Source of the DNA: a bacterium
GTDB lineage: Bacteria > Myxococcota_A > Polyangia > Nannocystales > Nannocystaceae
NCBI GenBank assembly: GCA_024742475.1
Contig: JANSYI010000011.1
Location: 1-64,000, forward strand
Direction: 5' to 3'
DNA length: 64,000 nt
Shown here: positions 9,511-21,135 of the stretch, one piece after another
Numbering within the stretch: the first letter of the stretch is position 1
Layout of the letters: each line of letters starts with the position of its first letter
Translations under genes and position numbers: made by a program
Notes under the pieces: model-generated
Databases searched by the model: none
What the model saw: the letters and a program-made list of their open reading frames with translations, nothing else
Told to the model about the DNA's origin: nothing

Positions 9511-10181
9511 TTCGCGTCTTCGCTGAGGCGACACAGCCGGGGCTGCTCACCCTTCCCCCCGACGAGTCGCACTACTTGGTGCGGGTCCGCCGAGCGCGGC
9601 AAGGCGCGGCGCTCGAAGTGCTCGGTGAGCGCAGCGGGGGGTGGCGTGCCGAAGTCGTGCTCGCCGACAACAAGCACGCCCAGGTTCGTCTCGTCGAGCC
9701 CCTCGCGCCTCGGCCTGCGTGGGCAATCGACCTCGCCGTCGGCGTCACCGATGCCAAAGCCGCATACGACGTCATCGCGCGCGCGGCCGAGTGTGGGGCG
9801 CGGAGCCTGACCTTCCTCGAGACCGCGCGCAGCCAGCCGACGCGGCTCAACCCGGCGCGGGTGAATCGAGTCCTCGCTGCGGCGCGCCGCCAATGTGGCC
9901 GCCTCGATGTCCTCCCCGTGCAAGGGCCGATCCCCCTGCACACTTGGCTGGGCACGCCCCGACGAGGGTTCGTCGCCAGCGTGGCCCAGCGTGGCCCCGC
10001 CACGACCGTGGTGGGCGAGGCTGAGGTGCTGCTCGGACCCGAGGGAGGCCTCACGGAGGCGGAGGAGCACGAGGCCACCGGTGCCGGCTTGTGCCCGCTC
10101 TCCCTGGGCCCCTTCGTGCTCCGAACCGAGGTGGCCGTGGCCGCGTCCATCGCGGTTGCTGCGAGGATCGCGGAGCTTTGA
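9507..10181 (+). CDS. rsmE: 16S rRNA (uracil-1498-N3)-methyltransferase
   Basis: SPOUT-fold enzyme that methylates U1498 of 16S rRNA in the decoding region. The 224-residue product begins with a PUA-like domain (MIRVFAEATQPG, DESHYLVRVRRARQG) and ends with the trefoil-knot SAM site LLGPEGGLTEAE and LGPFVLRTEVA, both diagnostic. The prmA-rsmE order, with a 4 bp overlap, is common in bacteria and makes a ribosome-modification pair. Confidence 0.93.
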   Translation: MIRVFAEATQPGLLTLPPDESHYLVRVRRARQGAALEVLGERSGGWRAEVVLADNKHAQVRLVEPLAPRPAWAIDLAVGVTDAKAAYDVIARAAECGARSLTFLETARSQPTRLNPARVNRVLAAARRQCGRLDVLPVQGPIPLHTWLGTPRRGFVASVAQRGPATTVVGEAEVLLGPEGGLTEAEEHEATGAGLCPLSLGPFVLRTEVAVAASIAVAARIAEL

Positions 10182-10223
10182 CCGGGGGTATGTTCGGCTG
10201 CCCCGCGGCGCGATACTCTGAGC

Positions 10224-10798
10224 ATGATGGCGCGTCAGCGCGCGCGAAAGACGTTCTGTCCGGACTGTGATGCGCAGCTGGACCCCGCACTGGCCGCGGA
10301 CGACGTGCCCCAGTGCCCCCACTGCGATGCCGTACTCCTGCCGGTTCACGTCGCGGGGTTCGTGCGCCGCTGCGCCGCCGGCACGATCGATTTCGCCGTA
10401 TTGCTGCTCACGGCTGGCCTGCTCAACGCAGGTCTCCTCGCGCTCGTCGACGCCGAGCCGCTGGTCGCCAACACCCGAGGGCTCGCTCTCGTGTTCGCGG
10501 TGCTCGACCTCGAGGCGACGTCGGTCCTGCGCACCATCGCCCCGTTCTTGGTGATGTCGGCCTTCTACTTGACCTTGTTCTGGTCCATCACCGGCCGGAC
10601 ACCCGGAGGACGCGTGCTGAGCATCCGCGTGGTCGGTCCCCAGGGCCAGCCACCCCACGCGGCGTGGGCGTTCGTCCGCGCCATCGGCCACCTCGTTGGG
10701 CTGGGCGCAGGAGCGCTCGGCTGGCTCTGGACCGCGCTCGATGCCGAGAAGCGCGGCATGCATGATCACCTCGGGCAGACCTACGTCGTGAGGGACAC

Positions 10799-10802
<4 letters not shown>
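10224..10802 (+). CDS. RDD family membrane protein with N-terminal zinc-ribbon-like motif
   Basis: The 192-residue product starts with a CPDC...CPHC motif (residues 12-15 and about 31-34) that looks like a zinc ribbon, then RDD-type membrane segments: VRRCAAGTIDFAVLLLTAG, a second segment around SAFYLTLFWSITGRTPGGRVLSIRVV, and a last one at HLVGLGAGALGWLWTAL ending in the typical DHLGQTYVV. RDD proteins are small transmembrane proteins, some acting as cation antiporters; function here is unknown. A TACTCT hexamer lies 7 nt before the second ATG (10227), so translation may begin there. It overlaps the next gene by 4 bp. Confidence 0.8.
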
Positions 10803-13691
<2,889 letters not shown>

Positions 13692-13711
<20 letters not shown>

Positions 13712-14582
13712 ACCGACCGAGCGAGCCAACGGCGACCCCGCCGAGCACGATGCCCGCGCCGACGGCTTCCATCGTCGTCACGCCGCGGCCCAAGACGATC
13801 CACGCCAAGAGCGTCGCGCCGACGGGTTCGAGCAAGATCGCGAGCGCGACCCGGTCGACGGGCACCTGGCGGACCACCCAGTTGAAGAGGCCGTGCCCCA
13901 CGACGCCGGGCACGAGACCGAGGTAGAGCACCGCCAGAGCCGACCGCATGCTCATGGTTGCGCCGGCTGGCTGCAGGAAGACGGCGGCGCAGAGCAAGAG
14001 ACCAACCCCCGCGGCGAGGTGCACCGAACCCAGGTACGCACGCAGCGGAACCTCCTCCCGCACGCTTCTGCCGACCGCAAGGTAGGCGGCCGCGGCTGCC
14101 CCGCCCAGCAGCGCGAGCCCGTCACCGGCCAGGCTGCCGCCGGCCGTCGCTGCGGGGCCGCCGACCATCACCCAGGTCCCGCCGAGCGAGACGGCGGCGC
14201 CCACGTATAGCCATCGCGACACCCGGTCACCCAGCACCCTGCCGAGCAACCCGGCGAACACGGGCTGCAGAGCGACGAGCGCGGTCGAGCGCAACACGGT
14301 GGTCATCTCGAGCGACGCGATCCAGGCCGCGAAGTGCACCGCGAGCAGTGCCCCCGCGACGACGGTTCGCCCCGCCAGCGCCGGGCGGCTGCGCACCGCG
14401 CGGGTCCATCGTGCAATGTCGCGGACACCGAGCAGGATGAGCGCGACGCCGGTGACCAGCACACGGCCGGCGGCGATGAGCACCGCGGGCAGGGGCGCCG
14501 CCATCAGGATGACCGTCGCGGCGCTGGAGACCGCCGCGACGCCCAAGCCGAGCGCTCCCATGACCTGCGTGCCCTCGCGCAC
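13692..14582 (-). CDS. EamA/DMT-superfamily transporter
   Basis: Inner-membrane permease of the drug/metabolite transporter superfamily; members export amino acids, sugars or metabolites. The 296-residue product consists of about ten hydrophobic helices in two EamA repeats, e.g. VILMAAPLPAVLIAAGRVLVTGVALILL in the first half and LAVLYLGLVPGVVGHGLFNWVVRQVPV in the second, the latter being a typical second-repeat motif. Start is GTG at 14582; an ATG seven codons in is an alternative. It converges on and overlaps the 3' end of the HEAT protein gene by 20 bp. Substrate cannot be predicted. Confidence 0.85.
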
Positions 14583-14656
14583 GCCGTGTTGTGGCGCCGC
14601 GAACGAGTCGCGTCAAGCGCGGAGGCGTCGCCCGTGTGTGCTATGTAGCTAGGCTC

Positions 14657-16378
14657 ATGTTCGAGACCATCTCCAAGGGCTTCCGGTCGGCGAAAGAGCG
14701 CATCACCGGCAAGGGAGAGCTCAGCGAAGACGTCATCGACGACGCGCTCAAGGACGTCCGCATGAGCCTCCTCGAGGCGGACGTCGAGTTCCGCGTGGTG
14801 AAGACGTTCCTGCGAAACGTCAAGGAGAAGGCGCTGGGCGAACAGGTCAAGCTGGTCGCCAAGAACAAGGCCGGCGAGACCATGCGGGTCCGCGCCGAGG
14901 ACCACTTCGTCCGCATCTGCCACGACGAGCTGACCGCCCTGATGGGCCCGGTCGACACGAGCATCGTCGAGGCCAACAAGGGCGTGACCGGCATCATGAT
15001 GGTCGGGCTGCAGGGCTCGGGCAAGACGACCACCACCGGCAAGCTCGCGCGCAAGCTTCAAAAGGACGGCAAGAAGGTCATGCTCGTCGCCTGCGACGTG
15101 TATCGCCCGGCCGCCGTCAAGCAGCTGCAGGTCATCGGCGAGCAGATCGGCGTCCCGGTGTTCGCCAAGGACCCCGGCGCCGACCCGGTCGACATCGCGC
15201 GTGAGGCCAACGAAGAAGCGGCCGCGGGCGCGTTCGACTACGTCCTGTTCGACACAGCCGGCCGGCTGACCATCGACGACGCGTTGATGGGCGAGCTCGA
15301 CAACATCAAGTCGGGTGTTCACCCGGCCAACATCTTCCTCGTCATCGACGCGATGATCGGCCAAGACGCGGTCGGTACCGCCAAGACGTTCAACGAGCGT
15401 CTCGACATCAGCGGCGTCGTGCTGACCAAGCTCGACGGGGACGCGCGCGGCGGCGCGGCGCTGTCGATCAAGGCCGCCACCGGCAAGCCGATCAAGTTCC
15501 TCGGCATGGGCGAGACCCTCGAGAAGCTCGAGGAGTTCCGCCCCGAGGGCCTCGCGGGCCGAATCCTGGGCATGGGCGACCTGGTCGGCCTCATGCAGGA
15601 CTTTCAGGAGGTCATCGACGAGGAGAAGGCCGCCGAAGACGCCGAGAAGATGCTCGGCGGCAAGTTCACGATGGATGACTTCCTGGGGCAGATCAAATCC
15701 ATCCAGAAGATGGGCAGCCTCAAGGACCTCATGGGCAAGATGCCGCTGGGCAACCTGCTGGGAGGAGACATCCCCCAAGAGCAGCTCGACCAGGCGATGG
15801 ACGACAACGAGCTCGTCAAGATCGAGGCGATGATCCAGTCGATGACGAAGAAGGAGCGGGCCAACCCCGACCTCTTCCTCGAAGATGGCGCGCTCGGCAG
15901 CAGCGCCGCGGCCAAGCTGCAGGGCAAGAAGAAGCCCAAGCGTCGTGATCCCAGCAAGATGGCCGAGCTGCCCGAGGACGCCTTCGTCGACAGCCGGGTC
16001 ACGCGTGTCGCCAACGGATCGGGGCGCGAAGACGAGGACGTCCGCGCGCTCGTCGGCCGGTTCCTGGCCATGCGGGACATGTTCGGCATGCTCGGAGACA
16101 TGATGGGAGGAGGCGGCGGCCTGCTCTCGAAGCTCCCGGGCATGAAGCAGCTCAAGCAGATGGGTGCCATGCGCAAGATGGCCAAGAACCCCGAGATGAT
16201 GCAGCAGCTCATGGGTGGCGGAGGCATGCCCGGCATGCCCGGCATGCCCGGCGGCATGCCGCCCGGTGGCCTCGCGGGCTTGATGCCCCCTGCCCCCTCC
16301 GGTGGCGGTGGCAAAGGCAAGTCCAAAGCCAACCGAAAGAAGCAAAAGGCCGCGCGGAAGAAGAACCGCCGCAAATGA
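14657..16378 (+). CDS. ffh: Signal recognition particle protein Ffh
   Basis: GTPase that binds signal sequences with 4.5S RNA and brings ribosomes to FtsY at the membrane. N domain at residues 1-85, then G1 GLQGSGKTTTTGKLA, the DTAGR motif (FDTAGRLTIDD) and TKLDGDARGGAALS. The M domain follows with MGKMPLGNLL and a C-terminal Gly/Met-rich tail containing repeated GMP units. At 573 residues it is over 100 longer than E. coli Ffh. Part of this is a ~30-residue insertion, rich in Lys, Ala and Glu, between the usual TKKERANPDL helix and the RVANGSGR segment; the rest is the Met/Gly/Pro tail and a Lys/Arg-rich end. It overlaps yacG by 4 bp. Confidence 0.96.
   Translation: MFETISKGFRSAKERITGKGELSEDVIDDALKDVRMSLLEADVEFRVVKTFLRNVKEKALGEQVKLVAKNKAGETMRVRAEDHFVRICHDELTALMGPVDTSIVEANKGVTGIMMVGLQGSGKTTTTGKLARKLQKDGKKVMLVACDVYRPAAVKQLQVIGEQIGVPVFAKDPGADPVDIAREANEEAAAGAFDYVLFDTAGRLTIDDALMGELDNIKSGVHPANIFLVIDAMIGQDAVGTAKTFNERLDISGVVLTKLDGDARGGAALSIKAATGKPIKFLGMGETLEKLEEFRPEGLAGRILGMGDLVGLMQDFQEVIDEEKAAEDAEKMLGGKFTMDDFLGQIKSIQKMGSLKDLMGKMPLGNLLGGDIPQEQLDQAMDDNELVKIEAMIQSMTKKERANPDLFLEDGALGSSAAAKLQGKKKPKRRDPSKMAELPEDAFVDSRVTRVANGSGREDEDVRALVGRFLAMRDMFGMLGDMMGGGGGLLSKLPGMKQLKQMGAMRKMAKNPEMMQQLMGGGGMPGMPGMPGGMPPGGLAGLMPPAPSGGGGKGKSKANRKKQKAARKKNRRK
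16222..16265 (+). repeat. GGCATGCCC nonamer repeat in the Ffh tail
   Basis: Tandem GGCATGCCC units, one diverged, code Gly-Met-Pro repeats in the Ffh M-domain tail. The unit contains a palindromic GCATGC. Confidence 0.6.
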
Positions 16379-16599
16379 CCGCGGAGCGCAAGTGCCCGAC
16401 GTGCGGCACGAACTTCGAGCACGACCCGGCATCCCAGTGGCGACCGTTCTGCTCCCGTCGCTGCAAGCTCGCCGACCTCGGCAACTGGATGGATGGCGTC
16501 TACCGCTTCTCGCGACCGCTTGGGGTCGACGACCTCGAGGATGACGAAGCGCTGCTCAACCAGCTCATGGCCGATGCAGCGGCCTCGCGCGAAGACTGA
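16375..16599 (+). CDS. yacG: DNA gyrase inhibitor YacG, zinc-binding
   Basis: Small (74-residue) zinc protein that binds GyrB and inhibits supercoiling in E. coli. The four cysteines CPTC (7, 10) and CSRRC (26, 30) and the following CKLADLGNWMDGVYRF are the family signature. It overlaps ffh by 4 bp and ends 5 bp from the convergent CheB-like gene. It is usually near coaE; the ffh coupling is less common. Confidence 0.9.
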   Translation: MTAERKCPTCGTNFEHDPASQWRPFCSRRCKLADLGNWMDGVYRFSRPLGVDDLEDDEALLNQLMADAAASRED

Positions 16600-16604
16600 C
16601 GCCC

Positions 16605-17564
16605 TCAGCTGGCGCGATGCAGCGCCTTCTCGGGCGTCGCGAGCCGAATCAGGCGCGCGACTTCCTCTTGGGTGCACAGGACCGGCTCGAGGCCCGCATC
16701 CAGCAGGCGCTGGGTCATGGCCGGCTGCGGACAGCGGTCGGGGTGAAGCGCCACGAGCGTTCCACCGCCGCTGAGCGCGGACCGGACCGCGTCGAGCCCC
16801 TCGAACTCCATGCCCGAGGCAACGACCACCAGCACATTTCGGCAGCGCTCGGTGACGTTGCGCAGCACCGCGTCGAGGTTGGGTTGGAGCGCCTCGACGC
16901 CCGGGTTGGCCTGGGCGACCGTCAGCGGAGGCAGCGCGGCCGTCCCCTCCGAGAGCGGCGCGGGCCGTGCCCCGGTGATCTCCCCGATCCAGTCGGCAAA
17001 CGACTCCGACAGACGGGGGTTGTGATGCACGGCCACCACCACGGGGACCCCGCCGAGGCGAAGCGCCGGGAGCAGCGTGGGCAGCATGTGGGGCGTGCCC
17101 GCCGATCCGAGCACGACCACGGCTTCGAACGACCGGGTCAAGAGCTCGGCGAGCCCCGGGAACGGCGTCTCCTCGGTTTCGAACAGCGCCCGGACGAGCC
17201 CCCCGTCCCACGGACGAACCGCAACGCGGTCGAGGCCCCGTCGCCGGGCCTGCCGCGCCACGTCCTCTTGCATGTCCGGCTCGACCAGTACGACCGTGGG
17301 GACCGCCCGGATGCCCACCATCGCCGCGGCGGCACGAACCCCCCCTCGACCGTCGACCTGGCCATCGATCACCACGTGGGTCGGCGCCTCGGAGAGGAAG
17401 ACACCGACCGCGTCGATGGCATTCTCGACGATATGTGCGGGACCGACACCAAACTCGGCCCGCACGCGGGCCTCGATCAGCGCGGCGCGCTGGGGTGGCG
17501 CGCAGAGCAACACACGGGGCACTCCACCGCCATCGTCCGGGACCTCGGCGCCCCTGAGTCCCAA
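16605..17564 (-). CDS. CheB-like protein with degenerate receiver and methylesterase domains
   Basis: Similar in layout to chemotaxis methylesterase CheB (receiver plus glutamate methylesterase), but altered. The receiver-like part (about residues 16-125) keeps an Asp at the phosphorylation position (VVIDGQV, D68), while the usual KP motif reads RP (VAVRPWD). The esterase-like part starts at VVVLGSAGTP (S154 aligns with the catalytic Ser), continues with VAVHHNP (H181 aligns with the catalytic His) and SGMEFEGLDAV, where the catalytic Asp of GMGxDG would be E255. No cheA, cheR or receptor genes are in the window. It follows aspartate aminotransferase by 1 bp; the TTG at 17564 is a possible start, a GTG at 17522 another. 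Activity is doubtful; a non-catalytic regulator is as likely. Confidence 0.6.
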   Translation of the reverse strand: MGLRGAEVPDDGGGVPRVLLCAPPQRAALIEARVRAEFGVGPAHIVENAIDAVGVFLSEAPTHVVIDGQVDGRGGVRAAAAMVGIRAVPTVVLVEPDMQEDVARQARRRGLDRVAVRPWDGGLVRALFETEETPFPGLAELLTRSFEAVVVLGSAGTPHMLPTLLPALRLGGVPVVVAVHHNPRLSESFADWIGEITGARPAPLSEGTAALPPLTVAQANPGVEALQPNLDAVLRNVTERCRNVLVVVASGMEFEGLDAVRSALSGGGTLVALHPDRCPQPAMTQRLLDAGLEPVLCTQEEVARLIRLATPEKALHRAS

Positions 17565-17565
17565 C

Positions 17566-18780
17566 TCAGGCCGTCGGCAGCGACTTCAGCGCCTTCGCGA
17601 CGCGGCGGCAGCCCTCTTCGATGCTGGCGTCGTCCGTGGCGTAGCTGAGGCGAAGATGGCCCGGCGCACCGAAGGGCGTGCCCGGAACGGTGGCGACCAG
17701 CGCTTCTTCGAGCAGCCAGGTGGCCAGTTCGATGTCGGTGTCGTGCTTGGCGGTGCCCGCCACGTGTCGGGAGACGTCGGCAAAGACGTAGAACGCCCCA
17801 TCGGGCTTCTCGACCTCGACCCCCGGCGCTGCCGCGAGCCCCTCGAGGATGAGACCGCGACGCCGCGCGAACGCCGTCCGCATCGCGTCGACCTCAGCGG
17901 ACACCGAGGGGTCGGTGAGCGCAGCCACGGCCGCCTTCTGCGACAGCGTCGCCGCGCCCGAGGTCGTCTGCGACTGGATGCGCGACGCGGCGGAGATGAG
18001 CGTGGACGGGCCCGCCATGAACCCAACGCGATGCCCGGTCATGGCGTACGTCTTCGACACGCCGTCGATCGCGATGATCCGGTCGGTGACGCCCTGCATC
18101 GCCACGAAGGCGCTGGTGGCCTCGAATCCGTCGTAGACGAGGTTGCGATAGATGTCGTCGGTGACGATCCACGCCTGGGGCGTCTTGCGGGCAACCACCT
18201 CACCCAGCGCCCGGAGCTCGCTCTTCGAGTAGCCCGCGCCCGTGGGGTTGGAGGGGCTGTTGAGGATCACGAAGCGCGTCTTGGGCCCGAGCACGGGTTC
18301 GAGGGCCTCGGGCGTCAGCTTCCAACCCGTCGCGCGCGACGTGCTCACGGTGACCGGGACGCCGCCGGCGAGGCCGACCATCGCGGGGTAGCTTACCCAG
18401 TACGGCGCTCCGACGACGACCGCGTCGCCGGGGTCGAGCGCGGCCAGGAACAAGTTGGCGAGGCTGTGCTTGGCACCGCACGAGACCAAGACCTCCCCTC
18501 GGGCAAACGCTCGCTGGTGAAACGCTCCGAGCTCCTCGGCCACGGCGTCGCGCAGCGCAGGGGTCCCGGGCACGGGCGCGTAGTGAATGGGCTCCTCGAG
18601 CGAGGCCTTCGCCACGGCCTCGCGCACCGCCGTCGGTGGCTTGAAGTCGGGCTCTCCGGCCGCGAAGCTGAGCACTTCTTTCCCGGCGGCACGAAGCTCG
18701 GCGGCCTTGGCCGAGACGGCGAGCGTGGCAGAGGGCTTGATCGCGGCGGCGCGCTTGGAGATGGCGAAGTCAGAGGTCAT
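17566..18780 (-). CDS. aspC: Aspartate aminotransferase, class I
   Basis: Pyridoxal-phosphate enzyme interconverting aspartate/2-oxoglutarate and oxaloacetate/glutamate. The 404-residue protein has all type I motifs: GEPDFKPPTAV near the N-terminus, SPSNPTGAGYSK (175-186), TDDIYRNLVYDG (208-219) and the PLP lysine in VSKTYAMTGHRVGF (K243). The SKTYAMTGxRxG form is typical of the Thermus-like subgroup Ib, which can also act as prephenate or glutamate aminotransferase. It overlaps rsmD by 11 bp and is directly followed by the CheB-like gene. Confidence 0.92.
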   Translation of the reverse strand: MTSDFAISKRAAAIKPSATLAVSAKAAELRAAGKEVLSFAAGEPDFKPPTAVREAVAKASLEEPIHYAPVPGTPALRDAVAEELGAFHQRAFARGEVLVSCGAKHSLANLFLAALDPGDAVVVGAPYWVSYPAMVGLAGGVPVTVSTSRATGWKLTPEALEPVLGPKTRFVILNSPSNPTGAGYSKSELRALGEVVARKTPQAWIVTDDIYRNLVYDGFEATSAFVAMQGVTDRIIAIDGVSKTYAMTGHRVGFMAGPSTLISAASRIQSQTTSGAATLSQKAAVAALTDPSVSAEVDAMRTAFARRRGLILEGLAAAPGVEVEKPDGAFYVFADVSRHVAGTAKHDTDIELATWLLEEALVATVPGTPFGAPGHLRLSYATDDASIEEGCRRVAKALKSLPTA

Positions 18781-19363
18781 CGGCGTGGAGGCTTTCGGTC
18801 TTCGGGGCGAAGCGGAGGAACTCGACCACAGCTTGCCCGTAGTGCTTGGTGGCTTCGAGCTCGAGCGACTCGGGCCAGGCTACCTCGCGACTTTTACCGC
18901 GAACGAGCTCGCGCTCACAGACGACGATCGCGCCCTCCGCGAGCCACCCCTGCACGATGCGCTCGGCGATGCCGTCGACGACCTCGGGGATTGCGAACGG
19001 GGGATCGATGATGACGAGATCGTAGGCCGAGCCCCCGCGCTGCAGGAACTCGAGCGCGTCGGCCTTGACCACCTGCAGCTGCTCGGTGATGCCGAGGGCC
19101 TCGGCCTGCGTGCGAAGGTGCCGCGCGACCTTCCCGCTGAGCTCGACGACCGTGGCCTTCTGTGCGCCGCGCGAGATCGCCTCGACGCTCATGGCCCCCG
19201 AACCGCCGAACAAGTCCAGCACCCGAGCGCCTCGAACCTCGGACCCGATGCGATCGAAGACCGCGCCGCGAACCCGCGCGGCCGTGGGACGCAGCCCCGG
19301 GACGCCCTTGGGGAGTCGGAGCAGGTAGCGCCCGCCGAGGCGGCCGGACTCGATGCGCTGCAT
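18770..19363 (-). CDS. rsmD: 16S rRNA (guanine-966-N2)-methyltransferase
   Basis: SAM-dependent methyltransferase acting on G966 of 16S rRNA during 30S assembly. The 197-residue product has the family opening IESGRLGGRYLLRLPKGVPGLRPTAARVRGAVFD read in parts, SAM motif LDLFGGSGAMSVEAISRGA and the catalytic DPPF in VIIDPPFAIP. It sits 9 bp after the metalloprotease gene and overlaps aspC, so it probably is co-transcribed with both. Confidence 0.92.
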   Translation of the reverse strand: MQRIESGRLGGRYLLRLPKGVPGLRPTAARVRGAVFDRIGSEVRGARVLDLFGGSGAMSVEAISRGAQKATVVELSGKVARHLRTQAEALGITEQLQVVKADALEFLQRGGSAYDLVIIDPPFAIPEVVDGIAERIVQGWLAEGAIVVCERELVRGKSREVAWPESLELEATKHYGQAVVEFLRFAPKTESLHADDL

Positions 19364-19372
19364 CGGGCAGCA

Positions 19373-20422
19373 CTACCACGCGGTGTCGGTGGCCGTGAAG
19401 TCGGAGCCCAGGCGCTCGCGCAGGGCTGCTTCTTCCGCCTCGAGGCGCGCGATGCCGGCGCGGTAGCGTCGACGCCGGCGAACGTAGGCCACGATGACGA
19501 GCGGGAAGACCAGCGTAAACGGCAGCGTGCCGCCGGCGAGCAGCGGATACCAGACGAAGCGCCCCGGAAGGCCCTGCCGCCACTGGATGCCCAGCTCGGC
19601 GAGACCGAGGCCGTAGGTGCGGATGAACGAAGCCTCGAAGGTGTGCCCGTTCTTCATCTCGAGTAGCAACTGCTGCAGGTTCTCGGGGTCGGTGTTGTTC
19701 TTGGCGACCTGATCGGGCCGGCGATACTCCTGCAAGAAGTTCACGAAGTCGCGCGAGGCGGCGTATGCCTGCTGCACCTGCGGCCCGTCGCTCGTGTAGA
19801 AGAGCCTCTCGAGGCCCTCGAAGTCGGGGACCCCCGAGCCGAAGATGAGCCCGGCCAGCGCCTGGGAGCGACCCAAGCTGATGCCGCCCTCGGTCGCCTC
19901 GGCGACGCCTTCGTGAAACCACCGAGGGACCTCGGCGCCGCCGGTGGCGCGGTGGAGCGCCACGTGGGCCATCTCGTGCTTGAGCAGCTGCTCGAGGTTC
20001 GTGGGCGCACCGTCGGGACCGTGGCGCGCGATCATGATCTCGCCGGACTCGGAGTGCGCGACTCCAGCGACCCAGCGCGGCATGCCGGTCGATTGCGCCA
20101 CCTGGCCGGCGTGATCGAGGAAGTAGATGTCGAGCGTGTCGTCGAGGTCGTTGGCGAGCCGGTACTCGACGTCGCTCCACCAGCCGGGGATCTCGTGCGC
20201 GAGGCCGCGCGCCTCGTCTTCGAGATGCGGCTCGTAGTGCAGGACCGCGCGCCCGATCACGATGCGGTGATTGGCCAGCGAGGTGGTCCATCCGGCGGGT
20301 TCACCGACATCGGCCCTGGCCAGCTGGGGTGCGCTCCACAGGCCGATCAGCGTGGCCACCACCGCGAAGACCCCGGCCCAGCGCCGAAGGAACGGAAGAA
20401 TACGGCGTCCGGCGGGCGTCAT
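19373..20422 (-). CDS. Membrane-anchored MA-clan metalloprotease
   Basis: Putative zinc peptidase of the gluzincin type. Residues 1-37 form a signal peptide or signal anchor; the catalytic motif is HEMAH at 149-153, followed by WFHEG with the likely third ligand E171. A C-terminal membrane segment (about 297-318, in GGTLPFTLVFPLVIVAYVR) ends in a basic tail, so the catalytic domain would face the periplasm. It starts with ATG at 20422 overlapping the preceding stop (ATGA). The preceding two genes encode a small membrane protein and a PilZ protein, so a c-di-GMP link is possible but unproven. Substrate unknown. Confidence 0.75.
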   Translation of the reverse strand: MTPAGRRILPFLRRWAGVFAVVATLIGLWSAPQLARADVGEPAGWTTSLANHRIVIGRAVLHYEPHLEDEARGLAHEIPGWWSDVEYRLANDLDDTLDIYFLDHAGQVAQSTGMPRWVAGVAHSESGEIMIARHGPDGAPTNLEQLLKHEMAHVALHRATGGAEVPRWFHEGVAEATEGGISLGRSQALAGLIFGSGVPDFEGLERLFYTSDGPQVQQAYAASRDFVNFLQEYRRPDQVAKNNTDPENLQQLLLEMKNGHTFEASFIRTYGLGLAELGIQWRQGLPGRFVWYPLLAGGTLPFTLVFPLVIVAYVRRRRRYRAGIARLEAEEAALRERLGSDFTATDTAW

Positions 20423-21135
20423 GGACCCACCTTGAGCACGACGGTCTCGTCGCGCAAGGCGTTGGCCACGAGAAGTCCGACGGCGGCGCCCACGACGAGG
20501 ACGACGACGCCCGCGACGATGCCGGCCCTGGCCTTGGGGCCCAGGCGCCCCCGGCGGCGGCGCTCTTGGACTCCATCGCGCACGAGCGCGTCGTGTTCGT
20601 CCCACAGCGTGGCGACGAGCACGGCCTCGTCGGCGGCGCCGCTGCTTCGCACCGCCAGCGGGACGTCGAGGACGCAGTCGTAGGGCAGCAGCACGGCCTC
20701 CTCGCGCTGGGGCACGTAGCCGATCATCACCACGAGGTCGTCTCGGCCATCGCGGCAAACTTCGCGGGCCGATGGCGCGCCGATCCGGAGTCGGCGGGCG
20801 TCGACGCCGATGGCCTCGGACGCCTTGACCGTGCCCGAGAGCGTCGCGAGCAGGCTGCGCTCGGCCTTCGTCCCCGGCGCCGAGGGGTCGAGCCCGACCG
20901 CGACGCGGAGGGTGCGGTTGCCCGGGCGTGCGGCGCTCGGGGGCGGGGGCCGCTGCCCCTCGGCCCCGCGCTCGCCCTCGTCCTCGGAACCCTTCGTGGT
21001 CTCCGGCGTCGTCTCCGGCACATCGTCGGCGCCCGTCCACTCGACCGACGTTGGACCCTCGACCGCGCGCTGTGCCGGCGCGGGGCCCAGAGCCATGCCC
21101 GTGGAGAGGAACCCGGCGAGCAGCAACCGCATCAT
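20419..21135 (-). CDS. Secreted/membrane protein of unknown function
   Basis: A 238-residue protein I do not recognise. It has a signal peptide (MMRLLLAGFLSTGMALGPAPA), a disordered Thr/Glu/Pro segment to about residue 75, a central globular domain with two Cys (EVCRDGRDDLVVMIGYVP and LLPYDCVLDVP), a basic RRRRGRLGPKAR stretch and a C-terminal membrane helix (GIVAGVVVLVVGAAVGLLVA). It is sandwiched, with 4 bp overlaps on both sides, between the PilZ gene and the metalloprotease gene, so the three products probably act together. Confidence 0.7.
   Translation of the reverse strand: MMRLLLAGFLSTGMALGPAPAQRAVEGPTSVEWTGADDVPETTPETTKGSEDEGERGAEGQRPPPPSAARPGNRTLRVAVGLDPSAPGTKAERSLLATLSGTVKASEAIGVDARRLRIGAPSAREVCRDGRDDLVVMIGYVPQREEAVLLPYDCVLDVPLAVRSSGAADEAVLVATLWDEHDALVRDGVQERRRRGRLGPKARAGIVAGVVVLVVGAAVGLLVANALRDETVVLKVGP

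Noticed and set aside
19373..21040. Longer start for the metalloprotease gene, giving 555 residues
   Set aside because: The added N-terminal part is antisense-like Arg/Gly/Ala sequence overlapping the membrane protein gene in another frame; the ATG at 20422 gives a proper signal peptide.
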